From the NCBI GenBank assembly GCA_902586195.1, contig CACIGF010000001.1:248001-312000 (forward strand): a stretch of 64,000 nucleotides of DNA, given 5' to 3'. Under the pieces are notes generated by a model. The model had not been told where the DNA came from and did not search any database. It worked only from the letters and a program-made list of their open reading frames with translations. Of this stretch, positions 48,859-58,150 are shown piece after piece (position 1 is the first letter of the stretch; each line of letters starts with the position of its first letter). The DNA is from an uncultured beta proteobacterium (GTDB lineage: Bacteria; Pseudomonadota; Gammaproteobacteria; Burkholderiales; Burkholderiaceae_A). The position numbers and the translations under genes are program-made.

Positions 48859-49858
48859 AGTTTGTCTCGCCTCTTCTCTTTTTTAATATCATTTCGAATT
48901 GCTCTGGATTTTTTGGGCTCAGTAAAGATGCCTCTCTCGGTTGATGCCAGTCGAAAAGTCTAGAAATCCAAAATCGCAAGGCTGCTGCTCTCAACATCAT
49001 CGGTAAAGCCCTTCTTTCCTCGGGAATAAGTTCTCTGATGCTTTCGTAGCCACTTATCATTTTATCAAAGTAATTTTTTTTGAAGTTTCCAAAAGTTTTT
49101 TCGTTTATCGATATAGCCCAATCATTTAGTGTTACAGCTAAGTCATAGCAAAGTGCATCAGTTCCGGCAAAATAAAAGTCTATTAACCCACTTAGCTGAT
49201 ACTTTTTTGCTGACTTTGGGTTGTCTCTTGTCTCTTTTTGCACAAATTCTTCACGGAAAAGGACATTATCTTTGAAAAGGTCCCCGTGAACCATTGCTGT
49301 AGGTAATATTTTGAATATGCTTGACCCTCTGAAGAGAGTTTGTTTTTCAATCTCAGAGGAAAGTAATTTCTTTTGGTCCTCAGACATGAACCGTAGAATC
49401 TGCGACGATGTGGTTTTACACCATTCGAAACCTCGACAATTAGGTTTTACATTCTGAAACTCGGTTGAATCTAAATGCGTCTGAGCCAAAGCTTGGCCTA
49501 CCTGGTAACAGTTTTCAGATGTAGGTTTGTCAATAGTGATTCCCTCTAGAGCAGTAACTAGTGTTGCTGGTTTTCCCTTAAATATTCTTATCACTTGATC
49601 AGAAGTGCTAATGATTGGCATGGGACAGAGTGTTTTTCTACTTGATAAAAAAAGCATAAATTCAAGATAAAATTGCGCTTCGTTCAAGGAGAGCTTCTCA
49701 AAAATTGTTAAAACATATTTTCCGCTGGACATAAAAATAAAATAGTTTGTATTTTCTATACCTGCCTGGATACCTTCAAACCCCAGCAAATTACCTAATT
49801 TGTAGTTTTTTAGAAAATCTTCGAGTTCAGGGTGCGAAATTTTTGAAAATACGGCCAT
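48845..49858 (-). CDS. thrB: Homoserine kinase, APH-like (ThrB type II)
   Basis: ThrB phosphorylates homoserine for threonine synthesis. The 337-residue protein is the aminoglycoside-phosphotransferase-fold version used in betaproteobacteria and pseudomonads, not the GHMP-type enzyme of Escherichia coli. The catalytic motif is His191-Gly-Asp193 with Asn198 (HGDLFKDNVLF) and the metal-binding Asp227 in LIDFYFAG. thrA and thrC are outside the window. It is divergent from alaS across 50 bases. Confidence 0.93.
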   Translation of the reverse strand: MAVFSKISHPELEDFLKNYKLGNLLGFEGIQAGIENTNYFIFMSSGKYVLTIFEKLSLNEAQFYLEFMLFLSSRKTLCPMPIISTSDQVIRIFKGKPATLVTALEGITIDKPTSENCYQVGQALAQTHLDSTEFQNVKPNCRGFEWCKTTSSQILRFMSEDQKKLLSSEIEKQTLFRGSSIFKILPTAMVHGDLFKDNVLFREEFVQKETRDNPKSAKKYQLSGLIDFYFAGTDALCYDLAVTLNDWAISINEKTFGNFKKNYFDKMISGYESIRELIPEERRALPMMLRAAALRFWISRLFDWHQPREASLLSPKNPEQFEMILKKRRGETNYGNE

Positions 49859-49908
49859 AATAAAGTATTGTCTTGTTTGCTCTGAGTTTATTGTAAATCG
49901 GGAAACTA

Positions 49909-52548
49909 ATGGAAAAAAGTGCAGAAAAAATGACGTCTCACCAGATAAAAGAGTTATTTTTACGCTTTTTCGTTGAAAAAGGTCACCTTCATGTTCCGAG
50001 CTCTCCGTTAGTCCCGGAAAACGATAAGAGCTTACTTTTTACGAATAGCGGAATGGTTCAGTTCAAGGAGGAGTTTCTAGGAGTTAGATCACCTCCCAAC
50101 TCCAAAGTTGTAACCTGTCAGAATTGTTTAAGGGCGGGAGGTAAGCATAACGATCTGGAGAATGTTGGGTATACCGCACGACATCACACTTTTTTTCAAA
50201 TGTTGGGAAATTTTTCATTCGGTGATTACTTCAAAGATACAGCAATTACCCTGGCGTGGGAGCTTCTGACAGATATTTATAGATTGGATCCTAACAAGTT
50301 AATTGTGACTGTCTATGATGATGATGAGGAAACTTACAAAATTTGGAGGAGCAAAATAGGTATATCGGAATCGCGAATTTTGAAAATCGGAGATAATAAG
50401 GGAGATCGCTACTCAAGTGACAATTTCTGGCAGATGGCGGATACAGGACCTTGTGGTCCTTGCACAGAAATTTTTTTTGATTATGGTCCGAACGTCAAAG
50501 GGGATCTACCAGGAACAACAAATGAGGGGGATAGATTTGTAGAAATATGGAACCTGGTATTTATGCAATTTTACAAAGATAAGAAAGGAAGAATCTCGAA
50601 ACTACCTAACCAGTGTGTGGATACGGGTATGGGATTGGAAAGAATTTCTTCTGTACTTCAGGGAGTTACGGATAATTATCAAACCGATGCCTTTTTTCAT
50701 TTGATGTCTGGCGCGGCGAAATTATTGAAAGTGGACGAACTCGATACTATCTCACTAAAAGTAATATCAGACCACATAAGATCGATTTTTCACTTGTTAC
50801 GTGAAGGAGTAAACCCGAGTAATGAGGGTAGGGGTTATGTGCTTAGGAGAATTATTCGAAGGGCAGTCAGATACGCATACAAGTGTGAGGTCAGAGATAT
50901 ATTTTTGGCAGATATGGTCGACATATTTCTTAAAGATTGCTCGGAGAAAATCAACGCGGAAGAAATAAGCACTATTAAATCAAAAATAAGTATTGAGGAG
51001 GAAAAATTCAGCACAACTTTTTTCCGTGGCATGGAGATTCTCTCACATCAGATTAAATTAGCTAATTATAAAGTTTTAAGTGGGGCGACTGCCTTTCTTC
51101 TTTACGATACATACGGTTTTCCAATTGATCTTACTGTTGATATTTGTAAAGAGAAAAAAATAGAAGTTAACATTGATGAATTTAATGTCTTAATGAATGA
51201 GCAGAAAGAACGTTCCAAAGATAAAAATCAATTTCAGCAGGCAATTCAAGTGAATGAACCAAATTTACAGACTGAATTTGTTGGTTATAACCGTTCTTCT
51301 GTTGATTCCGAAGTATTAGGTATATTTAAAGATGATGAAAAAATAGCAGAACTCAAAGAAGGAGAAAGAGCATATTTAGTTTTGGAAAAATCTTGTTTCT
51401 ATGCAGAATCTGGAGGGCAAATTGGTGATACTGGAATGATCACTTCACCCTCAGCACAGGTGTCAGTCCTTGATACAATAAAATTTAATAGGATGTTTCT
51501 GCACGACTGTGTTGTAAAGAAAGGTACACTAAAGGCAACGCAAAGTGTCTCAGCGCAGATAGATAAGCTTAAAAGGGATATGGTGATGTGCAATCACTCT
51601 GCAACTCACCTTCTTCACTTTGCTTTGAAACAAGTTTTAGGTGATCACGTTGTACAAAGAGGATCTCTTGTTACCGAAGAGAGAACTAGGTTCGATTTCT
51701 CACACGAATCCAAAATTGATGCAGCAGATATCGTTTCTATAGAGAATCTTGTAAATGAGATAGTTAAAAATAACACCATGACCGAGATTAAAAATATGGA
51801 GTATTCTGAGGCTGTTGATTATGGTGCCGTAGCTCTTTTTGGAGAAAAATATGGGAACCGTGTAAGAGTATTGAAAATTGGACCGTCTATTGAGTTATGC
51901 GGGGGAACCCATGTATCTCGAACAGGTGATATCGGATTTTTTAAAATTATCTCGGAAGGAAGTGTTTCAAGTGGCGTTAGAAGAATAGAGGCTGTTTCCG
52001 GAAAAGCTGCAGAGGAATATGTTATGACATTAGAAAGGACGCTTCGTGAGACTTCTGAAGTGCTTAAAGTACCACATCATAAAATTCTTGATAAAGTTAA
52101 GCAGTTAAATCATGACTTAATGCAGAGAGCAAAAGATATCAGGTTACTTAAATCTGAGCAAATCAGAACACAGAAATTATCGATAATCGAAACTCTCGAA
52201 AGGATGGAAGATCCAAAAATTCTGACGCTGGCTGTCCACTCGGCAGATGTTTCTGATTTAAGGGAAATTACAGACGAGATAAAATCAAGGTTTAAAAAGT
52301 TTGCCGTTGTTTTAGGTACTATTGGTCCCGGCAAAGTGTTGTTGGTTTCAAGGGTATCGAATACGCTGGTTGATACTGTGTCAGCAAAAGAGGCTTTAGA
52401 ATTGTCAGCTGAAATCATCGGGGGGAAAGGTGGAGGAAGAGCAGATTTTGCTCAAGCTGGGGGAAGTGTGATTGAAAATATAGACTTAGCCTTTAAGAAA
52501 GCAGAACAATATTTTTCTCAAAAACTAGGTAAGATATATGAAAAATGA
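49909..52548 (+). CDS. alaS: Alanine-tRNA ligase
   Basis: AlaS charges tRNA-Ala and edits mischarged Ser and Gly. The 879-residue class II enzyme has the motif-2 region HTFFQMLGNFSFGDYFK, the tRNA recognition and editing domains (zinc ligands in HSATHLL and CGGTHVSRTGDIG), and a C-terminal DHHA1/C-Ala domain ending GGGRADFAQAGG. Length and order are normal. The stop overlaps the tusA start by 11 bases. Confidence 0.97.
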   Translation: MEKSAEKMTSHQIKELFLRFFVEKGHLHVPSSPLVPENDKSLLFTNSGMVQFKEEFLGVRSPPNSKVVTCQNCLRAGGKHNDLENVGYTARHHTFFQMLGNFSFGDYFKDTAITLAWELLTDIYRLDPNKLIVTVYDDDEETYKIWRSKIGISESRILKIGDNKGDRYSSDNFWQMADTGPCGPCTEIFFDYGPNVKGDLPGTTNEGDRFVEIWNLVFMQFYKDKKGRISKLPNQCVDTGMGLERISSVLQGVTDNYQTDAFFHLMSGAAKLLKVDELDTISLKVISDHIRSIFHLLREGVNPSNEGRGYVLRRIIRRAVRYAYKCEVRDIFLADMVDIFLKDCSEKINAEEISTIKSKISIEEEKFSTTFFRGMEILSHQIKLANYKVLSGATAFLLYDTYGFPIDLTVDICKEKKIEVNIDEFNVLMNEQKERSKDKNQFQQAIQVNEPNLQTEFVGYNRSSVDSEVLGIFKDDEKIAELKEGERAYLVLEKSCFYAESGGQIGDTGMITSPSAQVSVLDTIKFNRMFLHDCVVKKGTLKATQSVSAQIDKLKRDMVMCNHSATHLLHFALKQVLGDHVVQRGSLVTEERTRFDFSHESKIDAADIVSIENLVNEIVKNNTMTEIKNMEYSEAVDYGAVALFGEKYGNRVRVLKIGPSIELCGGTHVSRTGDIGFFKIISEGSVSSGVRRIEAVSGKAAEEYVMTLERTLRETSEVLKVPHHKILDKVKQLNHDLMQRAKDIRLLKSEQIRTQKLSIIETLERMEDPKILTLAVHSADVSDLREITDEIKSRFKKFAVVLGTIGPGKVLLVSRVSNTLVDTVSAKEALELSAEIIGGKGGGRADFAQAGGSVIENIDLAFKKAEQYFSQKLGKIYEK

Positions 52549-52774
52549 GGAAGGAGCTCACGAGCTAGATTTGAGTGGGTTAAACTGCCCACTTCCTGTG
52601 TTAAAAACAAAAAAAAAGTTATCCTCGATGGATAGGGGTGAAAGATTGTTCGTTGTTTGCACTGACCAAGGTTCATTCGATGATTTTAAATATTTCTGTG
52701 ATCATTCAGGCAATAAGTTAGTGTCAAGAGAAAGGGCAGAGGACAAAATTTTTTTTCTTATTGAGAGGAAATAG
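52538..52774 (+). CDS. tusA: TusA-family sulfur-carrier protein
   Basis: TusA passes persulfide sulfur, in known systems from IscS, for 2-thiouridine in tRNA and other sulfur pathways. The 78-residue protein has the family motif Cys17-Pro-Leu-Pro in LSGLNCPLPVLKTKKKL. The ATG is inside the end of alaS, which suggests co-expression with a tRNA synthetase. It ends one base before the opposing flavoprotein gene. No TusBCDE genes are in this window. Confidence 0.88.
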   Translation: MKNEEGAHELDLSGLNCPLPVLKTKKKLSSMDRGERLFVVCTDQGSFDDFKYFCDHSGNKLVSRERAEDKIFFLIERK

Positions 52775-52775
52775 C

Positions 52776-53819
52776 TCACTTTTTTACATCTGCTGCAACA
52801 GTGAAGGCGTCTGAAAAAAAGTTTTTTTCTGCCAGATTCAGTTTTTTCGTCAAATCATCAAACGCAGCATTAACCATTAAAGGAGATCCGCAGGCGTAAA
52901 CATTATAATTTACCAAAGAGTTGTGATCCTCCATAAGGGCGTGATGGACAAACCCGGTTCTTCCTTTCCAGTTATCCTCGACAGAAGCTTCACTCACAAC
53001 TGGAATGTATGCGAAGTTTGTAATTTTTTTAGACCAACTTTTGATGTTGTCTGACAAATATAAATCTTTAGGCTTCCTGACGCCCCAATAAAGCCAAATG
53101 TTGTACTGTAAATTCTCTAGAGCAAGATTTTCAATTATTGCTTTGATAGGTCCGATTCCTGTTCCACTAGCTAAGAAGATAATATTTTTATCGCTATTTT
53201 TTCTAAAATAAAAGGTTCCTAGAGGTCCTTCAAGCCTAAGTATTTTTTTTTCTTTTATCTCGACTTTACTTTCACTCTGAAATCCGAAAATAGAATCTGT
53301 AAAAAGTCCTCCAGGGTTGTGTTTTACGTGTAGTTCAATTAAGTTGTCTTCTCGAGGAGCATTTGCCATAGAGTAGCTTCTTCGCTTATCTCCCTCCAAA
53401 AGAATATCGACATATTGTCCCGGTAAAAAAGAAAATTTTTGGTTTGCTGGAAGTCTTAAATAAATTATTGCAATATCATCCGTCACCTTCTTGACATTCT
53501 CAACTCTACACGGCAGTTTCTTTGGTTGGTATTCCTTTGCAACGGATAACAAATTAGCTGTTATTGTCACATCCGTAATTGGTTTTGCCGTACATAAAAG
53601 TATTGATTGCGTCTTTTTTTCAAATTCAGAAAGCGCTCTTTTCTGGTACGTGCCATAATCTATTTCTCCTGCAGTGATCTTTGCTTTACAAGAACCACAC
53701 GCACCGTCTTTACACCCGTAAGGTACAACCAAACCATTTTTTAGGGCAGCGGACAGAATCGTCTCTCCGTCATTGACTTCAAAGCTAACGCTGCCAGGAT
53801 TTATCATTACAGTTTTCAT
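52776..53819 (-). CDS. 2Fe-2S / FAD oxidoreductase (AscD-like, ferredoxin-NAD(P)H reductase type)
   Basis: The 347-residue protein fuses an N-terminal plant-type ferredoxin (Cys36, Cys41, Cys44, Cys76) to an FAD domain (RRSYSMAN, about residue 145) and an NAD(P)H-binding domain (GTGIGPIKAI). Such proteins move electrons from NAD(P)H to an iron-sulfur partner. Betaproteobacterial relatives are often labelled CDP-6-deoxy-hexulose reductase, but no such sugar pathway is seen here, so the partner oxidoreductase is unknown. The ATG start lies four bases from the lptG stop, so it is downstream of lptF-lptG on the same strand. Confidence 0.88.
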   Translation of the reverse strand: MKTVMINPGSVSFEVNDGETILSAALKNGLVVPYGCKDGACGSCKAKITAGEIDYGTYQKRALSEFEKKTQSILLCTAKPITDVTITANLLSVAKEYQPKKLPCRVENVKKVTDDIAIIYLRLPANQKFSFLPGQYVDILLEGDKRRSYSMANAPREDNLIELHVKHNPGGLFTDSIFGFQSESKVEIKEKKILRLEGPLGTFYFRKNSDKNIIFLASGTGIGPIKAIIENLALENLQYNIWLYWGVRKPKDLYLSDNIKSWSKKITNFAYIPVVSEASVEDNWKGRTGFVHHALMEDHNSLVNYNVYACGSPLMVNAAFDDLTKKLNLAEKNFFSDAFTVAADVKK

Positions 53820-53823
53820 AGAA

Positions 53824-54963
53824 TTATTTTAACAAAGCAAATCGCTGTGATTGAACTAATAATAACAACCCTATAATAAGGGCGGAAATTGGCGGGAAAA
53901 AAGCTATCAAGGAGGGGGGCCATGTATTTAGCACTCCCAAATGCGAAACGAGACCATTCAATAGATGGAAAAATATTCCGAAGAGCACTCCTACGAATAT
54001 TTTTATTCCTATATTTCCTCCTCTTGTTTGAATAAAAGCTGCCGGTGTGGCTATTAGTAACATTATCCAGATAAGTAATGGATACACTATTCTTTTCCAA
54101 AAAAGAATTTCGTATGAGTTTGCATCTTGATTGCTATCCTCCAAGTATGCTGTATAACTTCTTAATTCTTGTGCTGACATCTTGTCTGGTTTTATTGTTA
54201 AAGCATTAAAAGTACTCTCAGAAATATTTGTCGAAAGTATTACGTTGTCAAATTGCTTTTCTGTTATTGATGTTGGCTCCGACATATCAAGAATGGTAGG
54301 CTTTACTAAAATCCAACTGTAAACTCCCTCATCCGTCATCTTGTCTTTTTGAAAAAGCCCAAATTTCGCCGAGATTTTCCTTATTAGTTTGTTTTGATTG
54401 TCAAATTCATAAACTAAAACGGAAGAAAGTTTTCTATCAAAATCAATTTGACCTATATTTATAATCCGTTCGTTGGCATCGTTTTCTATTTTGTCATAAT
54501 CTAAAACATCTCTAATCCAATACCCGGTTTGAAGTTCTATTGTTTGGTTTAGCCCTCCACCAGATTTAACTTGATTAAGTTTATTAATGGAGAGCGGCAT
54601 AACAATTTCAGACAAAAAAATTGTGAGCATGACAATAGGTGTTCCTCCTGTGATGATCACTTTTATAAAATGGCGAGTGGAAAATCCACTTCCGAAAAAG
54701 ACTACAAACTCAGAATTAGCTGCTAAGGCAGCAAAGCACCACAAGCTACCTATAAGTGTGGCAATTGGGATAATATCGTAAATGATACTCGGAGCGTTAA
54801 GGATTTGTGAATAAAAGATTTTTTCTAAATTTATCTCATAAGTATTTAGGTTTTCTAATTCAGCTATGAAGGAAAAAAAGGAGAAGAGGACAGTAAATCC
54901 AAATGTAATGATAAAGATTTTTCTTAACAAATCGGATACAAGGTATTTAGTTATTAATGTCAT
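53824..54963 (-). CDS. lptG: LPS export permease LptG
   Basis: LptG with LptF and LptB pulls lipopolysaccharide from the inner membrane into the periplasmic bridge. The 379-residue protein has three helices on each side of a periplasmic beta-jellyroll domain (about 130-270); N-terminal YLVSDLLRK and the late NIGIKIFVGVLFGI are family-like. I use ATG 54963 (MTLITKYL), which overlaps the lptF stop by four bases, since the 36 residues upstream in the same frame are not conserved. The 3' neighbour is an unrelated oxidoreductase. Confidence 0.93.
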   Translation of the reverse strand: MTLITKYLVSDLLRKIFIITFGFTVLFSFFSFIAELENLNTYEINLEKIFYSQILNAPSIIYDIIPIATLIGSLWCFAALAANSEFVVFFGSGFSTRHFIKVIITGGTPIVMLTIFLSEIVMPLSINKLNQVKSGGGLNQTIELQTGYWIRDVLDYDKIENDANERIINIGQIDFDRKLSSVLVYEFDNQNKLIRKISAKFGLFQKDKMTDEGVYSWILVKPTILDMSEPTSITEKQFDNVILSTNISESTFNALTIKPDKMSAQELRSYTAYLEDSNQDANSYEILFWKRIVYPLLIWIMLLIATPAAFIQTRGGNIGIKIFVGVLFGIFFHLLNGLVSHLGVLNTWPPSLIAFFPPISALIIGLLLLVQSQRFALLK

Positions 54964-56054
54964 TTTAGAATCTGCAATATACTTGTGTTGATTTCTCCTT
55001 CTCTGTAACGGGAGGCAATACGGGTAAGAACTATGATTGTTATAGGAAGAACCATTTGACTTATTAACCAATCAATTGAACCTTTGATGATAAGAGCTTG
55101 AAAAATACCCAGCAAATGATTAGCAATTAAAAAGATTAATATAGCGGAAAAAATATGCAGAATTTTTAATTGTTTGCCTCCTCCTAGTGATAAAGGGACT
55201 GCCAAAAATGGGAGGAATGCACAGAGAAAAATGGTTCCAATTCTCATGAAGAGTTCTGCAAGATCTGGATCTGTCGAACGGTTGAATAGCGTCATTGAAT
55301 CTGTACTTTTTATTCTTTTTTGTAGCGTGTAATTTTTTGGAGGATTCTCTAGAGACATACGATATGTATCAAATACCGTATATTGATAATCTTTAGTTTG
55401 ATTGGCCTGTTTAATATCAAAACGGGAACCGTTTTTCAAGATTATCCACGGTGTCTCGTTTATAAAAGAAATTTCTCCATTTCCTCCCAAGATGACAGTT
55501 TCCCTGTTTGTGTCCGTTTGTATTTTTACAAATACCAAACCGAGTTTCATTGATTCTTTTTCGGTTCTCTCAAAGAAAATAATTCGATTTCCTTTGGAAA
55601 ATTCTGAAAATCTTCCCGCAGAATATTGCTTTAGACTACTGCTATTCTCTGCTTGTAAACGCAGTTTGTCAGCCTGGTACCGAGCCCAAGGGGTCGCGAA
55701 AAGCGTTGTAACTGCCGTAAATAAGACCAGAGGAAGGACAAATTTGATTATCGTAGGCGTAAAATCAAATAAGCGCATGCCAGACGTTCTAAGAATAACA
55801 AGTTCATTGTCATTTTGAAGTCTAGTAAAAGTAATAAATACAGCCAAGAATGCTGTAAGAGCAATAATTGTTCCGATAGAGCTAAAGGTTGAAAAGAGAA
55901 TTAATGGAATAACGATGTCCGGAGCCGTCTCTCCGCTCGCGGCATTGCCTAATGTTCGCACAAGAGCCATCGTCAGGACTACGGTAAAAAGGGAGCAGAA
56001 AATTACCCCTCCCTGGAACCTTAATTCTTTTAATATCGATCTTTTAGTGATCAC
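54960..56054 (-). CDS. lptF: LPS export permease LptF
   Basis: LptF is the partner subunit of LptG in the LptB2FG extractor. The 364-residue protein shows LptF topology: three N-terminal helices, a periplasmic domain (about 125-265), three C-terminal helices, and the motif ELVILRTSGM in the coupling region. It overlaps lptG by four bases and is divergent from pepA, the arrangement seen in many proteobacteria. Only 39 bases separate the two starts. Confidence 0.93.
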   Translation of the reverse strand: MITKRSILKELRFQGGVIFCSLFTVVLTMALVRTLGNAASGETAPDIVIPLILFSTFSSIGTIIALTAFLAVFITFTRLQNDNELVILRTSGMRLFDFTPTIIKFVLPLVLFTAVTTLFATPWARYQADKLRLQAENSSSLKQYSAGRFSEFSKGNRIIFFERTEKESMKLGLVFVKIQTDTNRETVILGGNGEISFINETPWIILKNGSRFDIKQANQTKDYQYTVFDTYRMSLENPPKNYTLQKRIKSTDSMTLFNRSTDPDLAELFMRIGTIFLCAFLPFLAVPLSLGGGKQLKILHIFSAILIFLIANHLLGIFQALIIKGSIDWLISQMVLPITIIVLTRIASRYREGEINTSILQILK

Positions 56055-56060
56055 AGGATA

Positions 56061-56072
56061 TATAATTATAAT
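56061..56072. promoter_or_regulatory. Overlapping -10 elements between lptF and pepA
   Basis: Within the 39-base divergent gap there are two TATAAT hexamers on the plus strand (56061 and 56067) and one on the minus strand (56070-56065). They would place the start sites only a few bases before lptF and about 20 before pepA. No strong -35 is evident, since the flanks are coding. Both genes therefore probably compete for the same polymerase site. Confidence 0.4.
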
Positions 56073-56093
56073 TTTATATAAAGGTATTGTGTC

Positions 56094-57710
56094 ATGATAA
56101 AGGCGTTAGATACAATTGAAACAAAGAGAATGAGTTTAAAAACTACCGGAATGCAAAAGACAATGGCAGAGAAAGTAAAAATCTCAACTTTCAATCAACC
56201 TATTGAAAAAATGCCGTCTGTTGATTGTCTTTGGATACCTATATTTGCCGGGAAAGGCGCTGCTCGAATGACGGGTATCGGCGCTTCTATGAATAAATTA
56301 TGTGGAAAAGCAATTGAACGGGTTTTAAAATCGGGAGATTTTAAGGGAAAGTTAGGCGAAACATTGGTTTTGAGAGATATTGTCGGGGTAACCTCAAAAA
56401 AGATTTTGTTGGTCGGGTTGGGCCAAGAGTCCAATTTGGATGGAAAGGCTTTCGCTCGCGCAGTTTGTGCAGCTGTTAGGACAACTGCCGATTCTTTAAC
56501 GATAAAAAAAGCGTTGTCATTTTTAGCTCAGGTAAAAGTAAAGGGAAGAGACAGTAGATGGCTAATAAAATTGCACGTAAGTGAGAGTTTGCGAGTGCTG
56601 TATAAATTCGAAAGATTTAAGACTGAACAAAAAGGTGTTGAGGAGGATGACGGGAAAAAATTAAAATTAGATAATATTTCTTTAACATCATTACAGATCT
56701 CGGCTCCGGGCAATATATCAACTGCGGAATCGTCGAGGGCAATCAGAGATGCTGTTTGTCTTGCAAACGGGGTCGAATTAACTAGAGATCTGGGGAATTT
56801 GCCACCTAACATTTGTACCCCCGGGTATATTCGGGATGTAGCTAAAAGTCTTACGAAAGGTACGAAATTAAAATGTGAGGTTTTTGATAAAAAGAAATTA
56901 GAAAAACTTGGTATGGGGTCTTTTCTAGCTGTAGCTCAAGGTTCTGTTCAGCCACCTTATATGGTTGTTCTTACCCATAATGGTGGTAAAGAAAAAGAGG
57001 CGCCTATAGTTTTGGTAGGTAAAGGTATTACATTTGATTCAGGAGGAATATCCATTAAACCTTCCGCTGCAATGGATGAAATGAAATATGATATGTGTGG
57101 TGCAGCAACAGTCTTAGGACTTATGAAGACTGTGGCTGAGAGTGGTATAAAAAAAAATGTCATCGGTGTTGTCGTTACTTGTGAAAATATGCCAAGTGGG
57201 ACTGCGACTCGTCCGGGTGATATTGTCACTTCGAAATCAGGTCGAACAATTGAGATACTAAATACGGACGCGGAAGGAAGGTTAATTCTTTGCGATGCTC
57301 TTACTTACGTAGAGCGTTTCAAGCCAAAGGCAGTGATTGATATTGCGACTCTGACAGGAGCTTGCGTAATTGCTTTGGGTGGGGTCAACACAGGTTTGTT
57401 TTCTGCTGAAGATGAACTTGCGGCCGCTCTCACGGAGGCTGGGCAAAGATCTCTCGATCCGGCCTGGCGTTTACCTTTGGAGGAGGAGTATCAGGATCTT
57501 ATTAACTCTCCGTTCGCCGATGTTGCAAATGTTGGCGGTCGGGAGGCAGGTAGTGTTACTGCTGCTTGTTTTTTGTGGAGATTTGCGAAAAGTTATCCAT
57601 GGGCACACTTAGATATCGCCGGAACAGCCTGGTTGAGTGGTAGTAAGAAAAATGCAACTGGCCGACCTGTTCCACTGTTGTGGGAATTTGTTTCAGAATA
57701 TAAAAATTGA
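56094..57710 (+). CDS. pepA: Leucyl aminopeptidase PepA
   Basis: PepA is a hexameric dizinc/manganese M17 aminopeptidase; in Escherichia coli it also binds DNA. The 538-residue protein has the metal-ligand and substrate motifs GKGITFDSGGISIKP, DMCGAATV, and NTDAEGRL near the C-terminus. ATG 56094 follows AAGG by nine bases, but the first 23 residues are not conserved and ATG 56163 (MAEKVKIS) would give the usual family start. It overlaps holC by four bases. PepA-holC-valS is the standard order. Confidence 0.95.
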   Translation: MIKALDTIETKRMSLKTTGMQKTMAEKVKISTFNQPIEKMPSVDCLWIPIFAGKGAARMTGIGASMNKLCGKAIERVLKSGDFKGKLGETLVLRDIVGVTSKKILLVGLGQESNLDGKAFARAVCAAVRTTADSLTIKKALSFLAQVKVKGRDSRWLIKLHVSESLRVLYKFERFKTEQKGVEEDDGKKLKLDNISLTSLQISAPGNISTAESSRAIRDAVCLANGVELTRDLGNLPPNICTPGYIRDVAKSLTKGTKLKCEVFDKKKLEKLGMGSFLAVAQGSVQPPYMVVLTHNGGKEKEAPIVLVGKGITFDSGGISIKPSAAMDEMKYDMCGAATVLGLMKTVAESGIKKNVIGVVVTCENMPSGTATRPGDIVTSKSGRTIEILNTDAEGRLILCDALTYVERFKPKAVIDIATLTGACVIALGGVNTGLFSAEDELAAALTEAGQRSLDPAWRLPLEEEYQDLINSPFADVANVGGREAGSVTAACFLWRFAKSYPWAHLDIAGTAWLSGSKKNATGRPVPLLWEFVSEYKN

Positions 57711-58150
57711 CCAGAATCGATTTTTACTATGACGTGAAAGATATACTTTCGTTTGCAAGTCGGATAGCCCGAAAACTACACTATGAGAAGGTTATTGCAG
57801 TCAAACATCCGATGGTTATTCGTTGCAAAAATCAGTCCCACTGTGAAGAGGTAGGTTATTCGATTCATAATTTTTCAAAGAAAGATTTTTTACCCTGCGC
57901 AGTGTTTTCTGATGACAGAGCAGATTTATTTCCTATAATTTTGTCAACAGTATCGGAGGTACCATTATGGGCAGACGACATAATTGTTTTATTAAATTTA
58001 GATACAAAAATCGAAACAACTTTTAGCTCTTACTGTAGGGTTATAGAGATCGTTGATCAAACCGAACTCAACAGACAAAAAGGACGTGAAAGGTATAAAT
58101 ATTATAAGGAACGAGGCTATGAAATTTTTGGCCACAGAGTTAATAAATGA
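57707..58150 (+). CDS. holC: DNA polymerase III chi subunit
   Basis: HolC links the clamp loader to single-strand-binding protein. The 147-residue protein shows the family pattern: RIDFYYDV near the start, LARKLH-type helix (here IARKLHYEKV), VPLWADDIIVLLN and a C-terminal helical tail with REIYRERGYE-like sequence (RERYKYYKERGYE). The start is TTG 57707 inside the pepA stop (TTGA). It overlaps valS by four bases. Confidence 0.9.
   Translation: MTRIDFYYDVKDILSFASRIARKLHYEKVIAVKHPMVIRCKNQSHCEEVGYSIHNFSKKDFLPCAVFSDDRADLFPIILSTVSEVPLWADDIIVLLNLDTKIETTFSSYCRVIEIVDQTELNRQKGRERYKYYKERGYEIFGHRVNK

Noticed and set aside
52776-53819. Assignment of the flavoprotein as a CDP-6-deoxy-hexulose reductase
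   Set aside because: No deoxysugar genes are nearby; the domain set is shared by many electron-transfer reductases.
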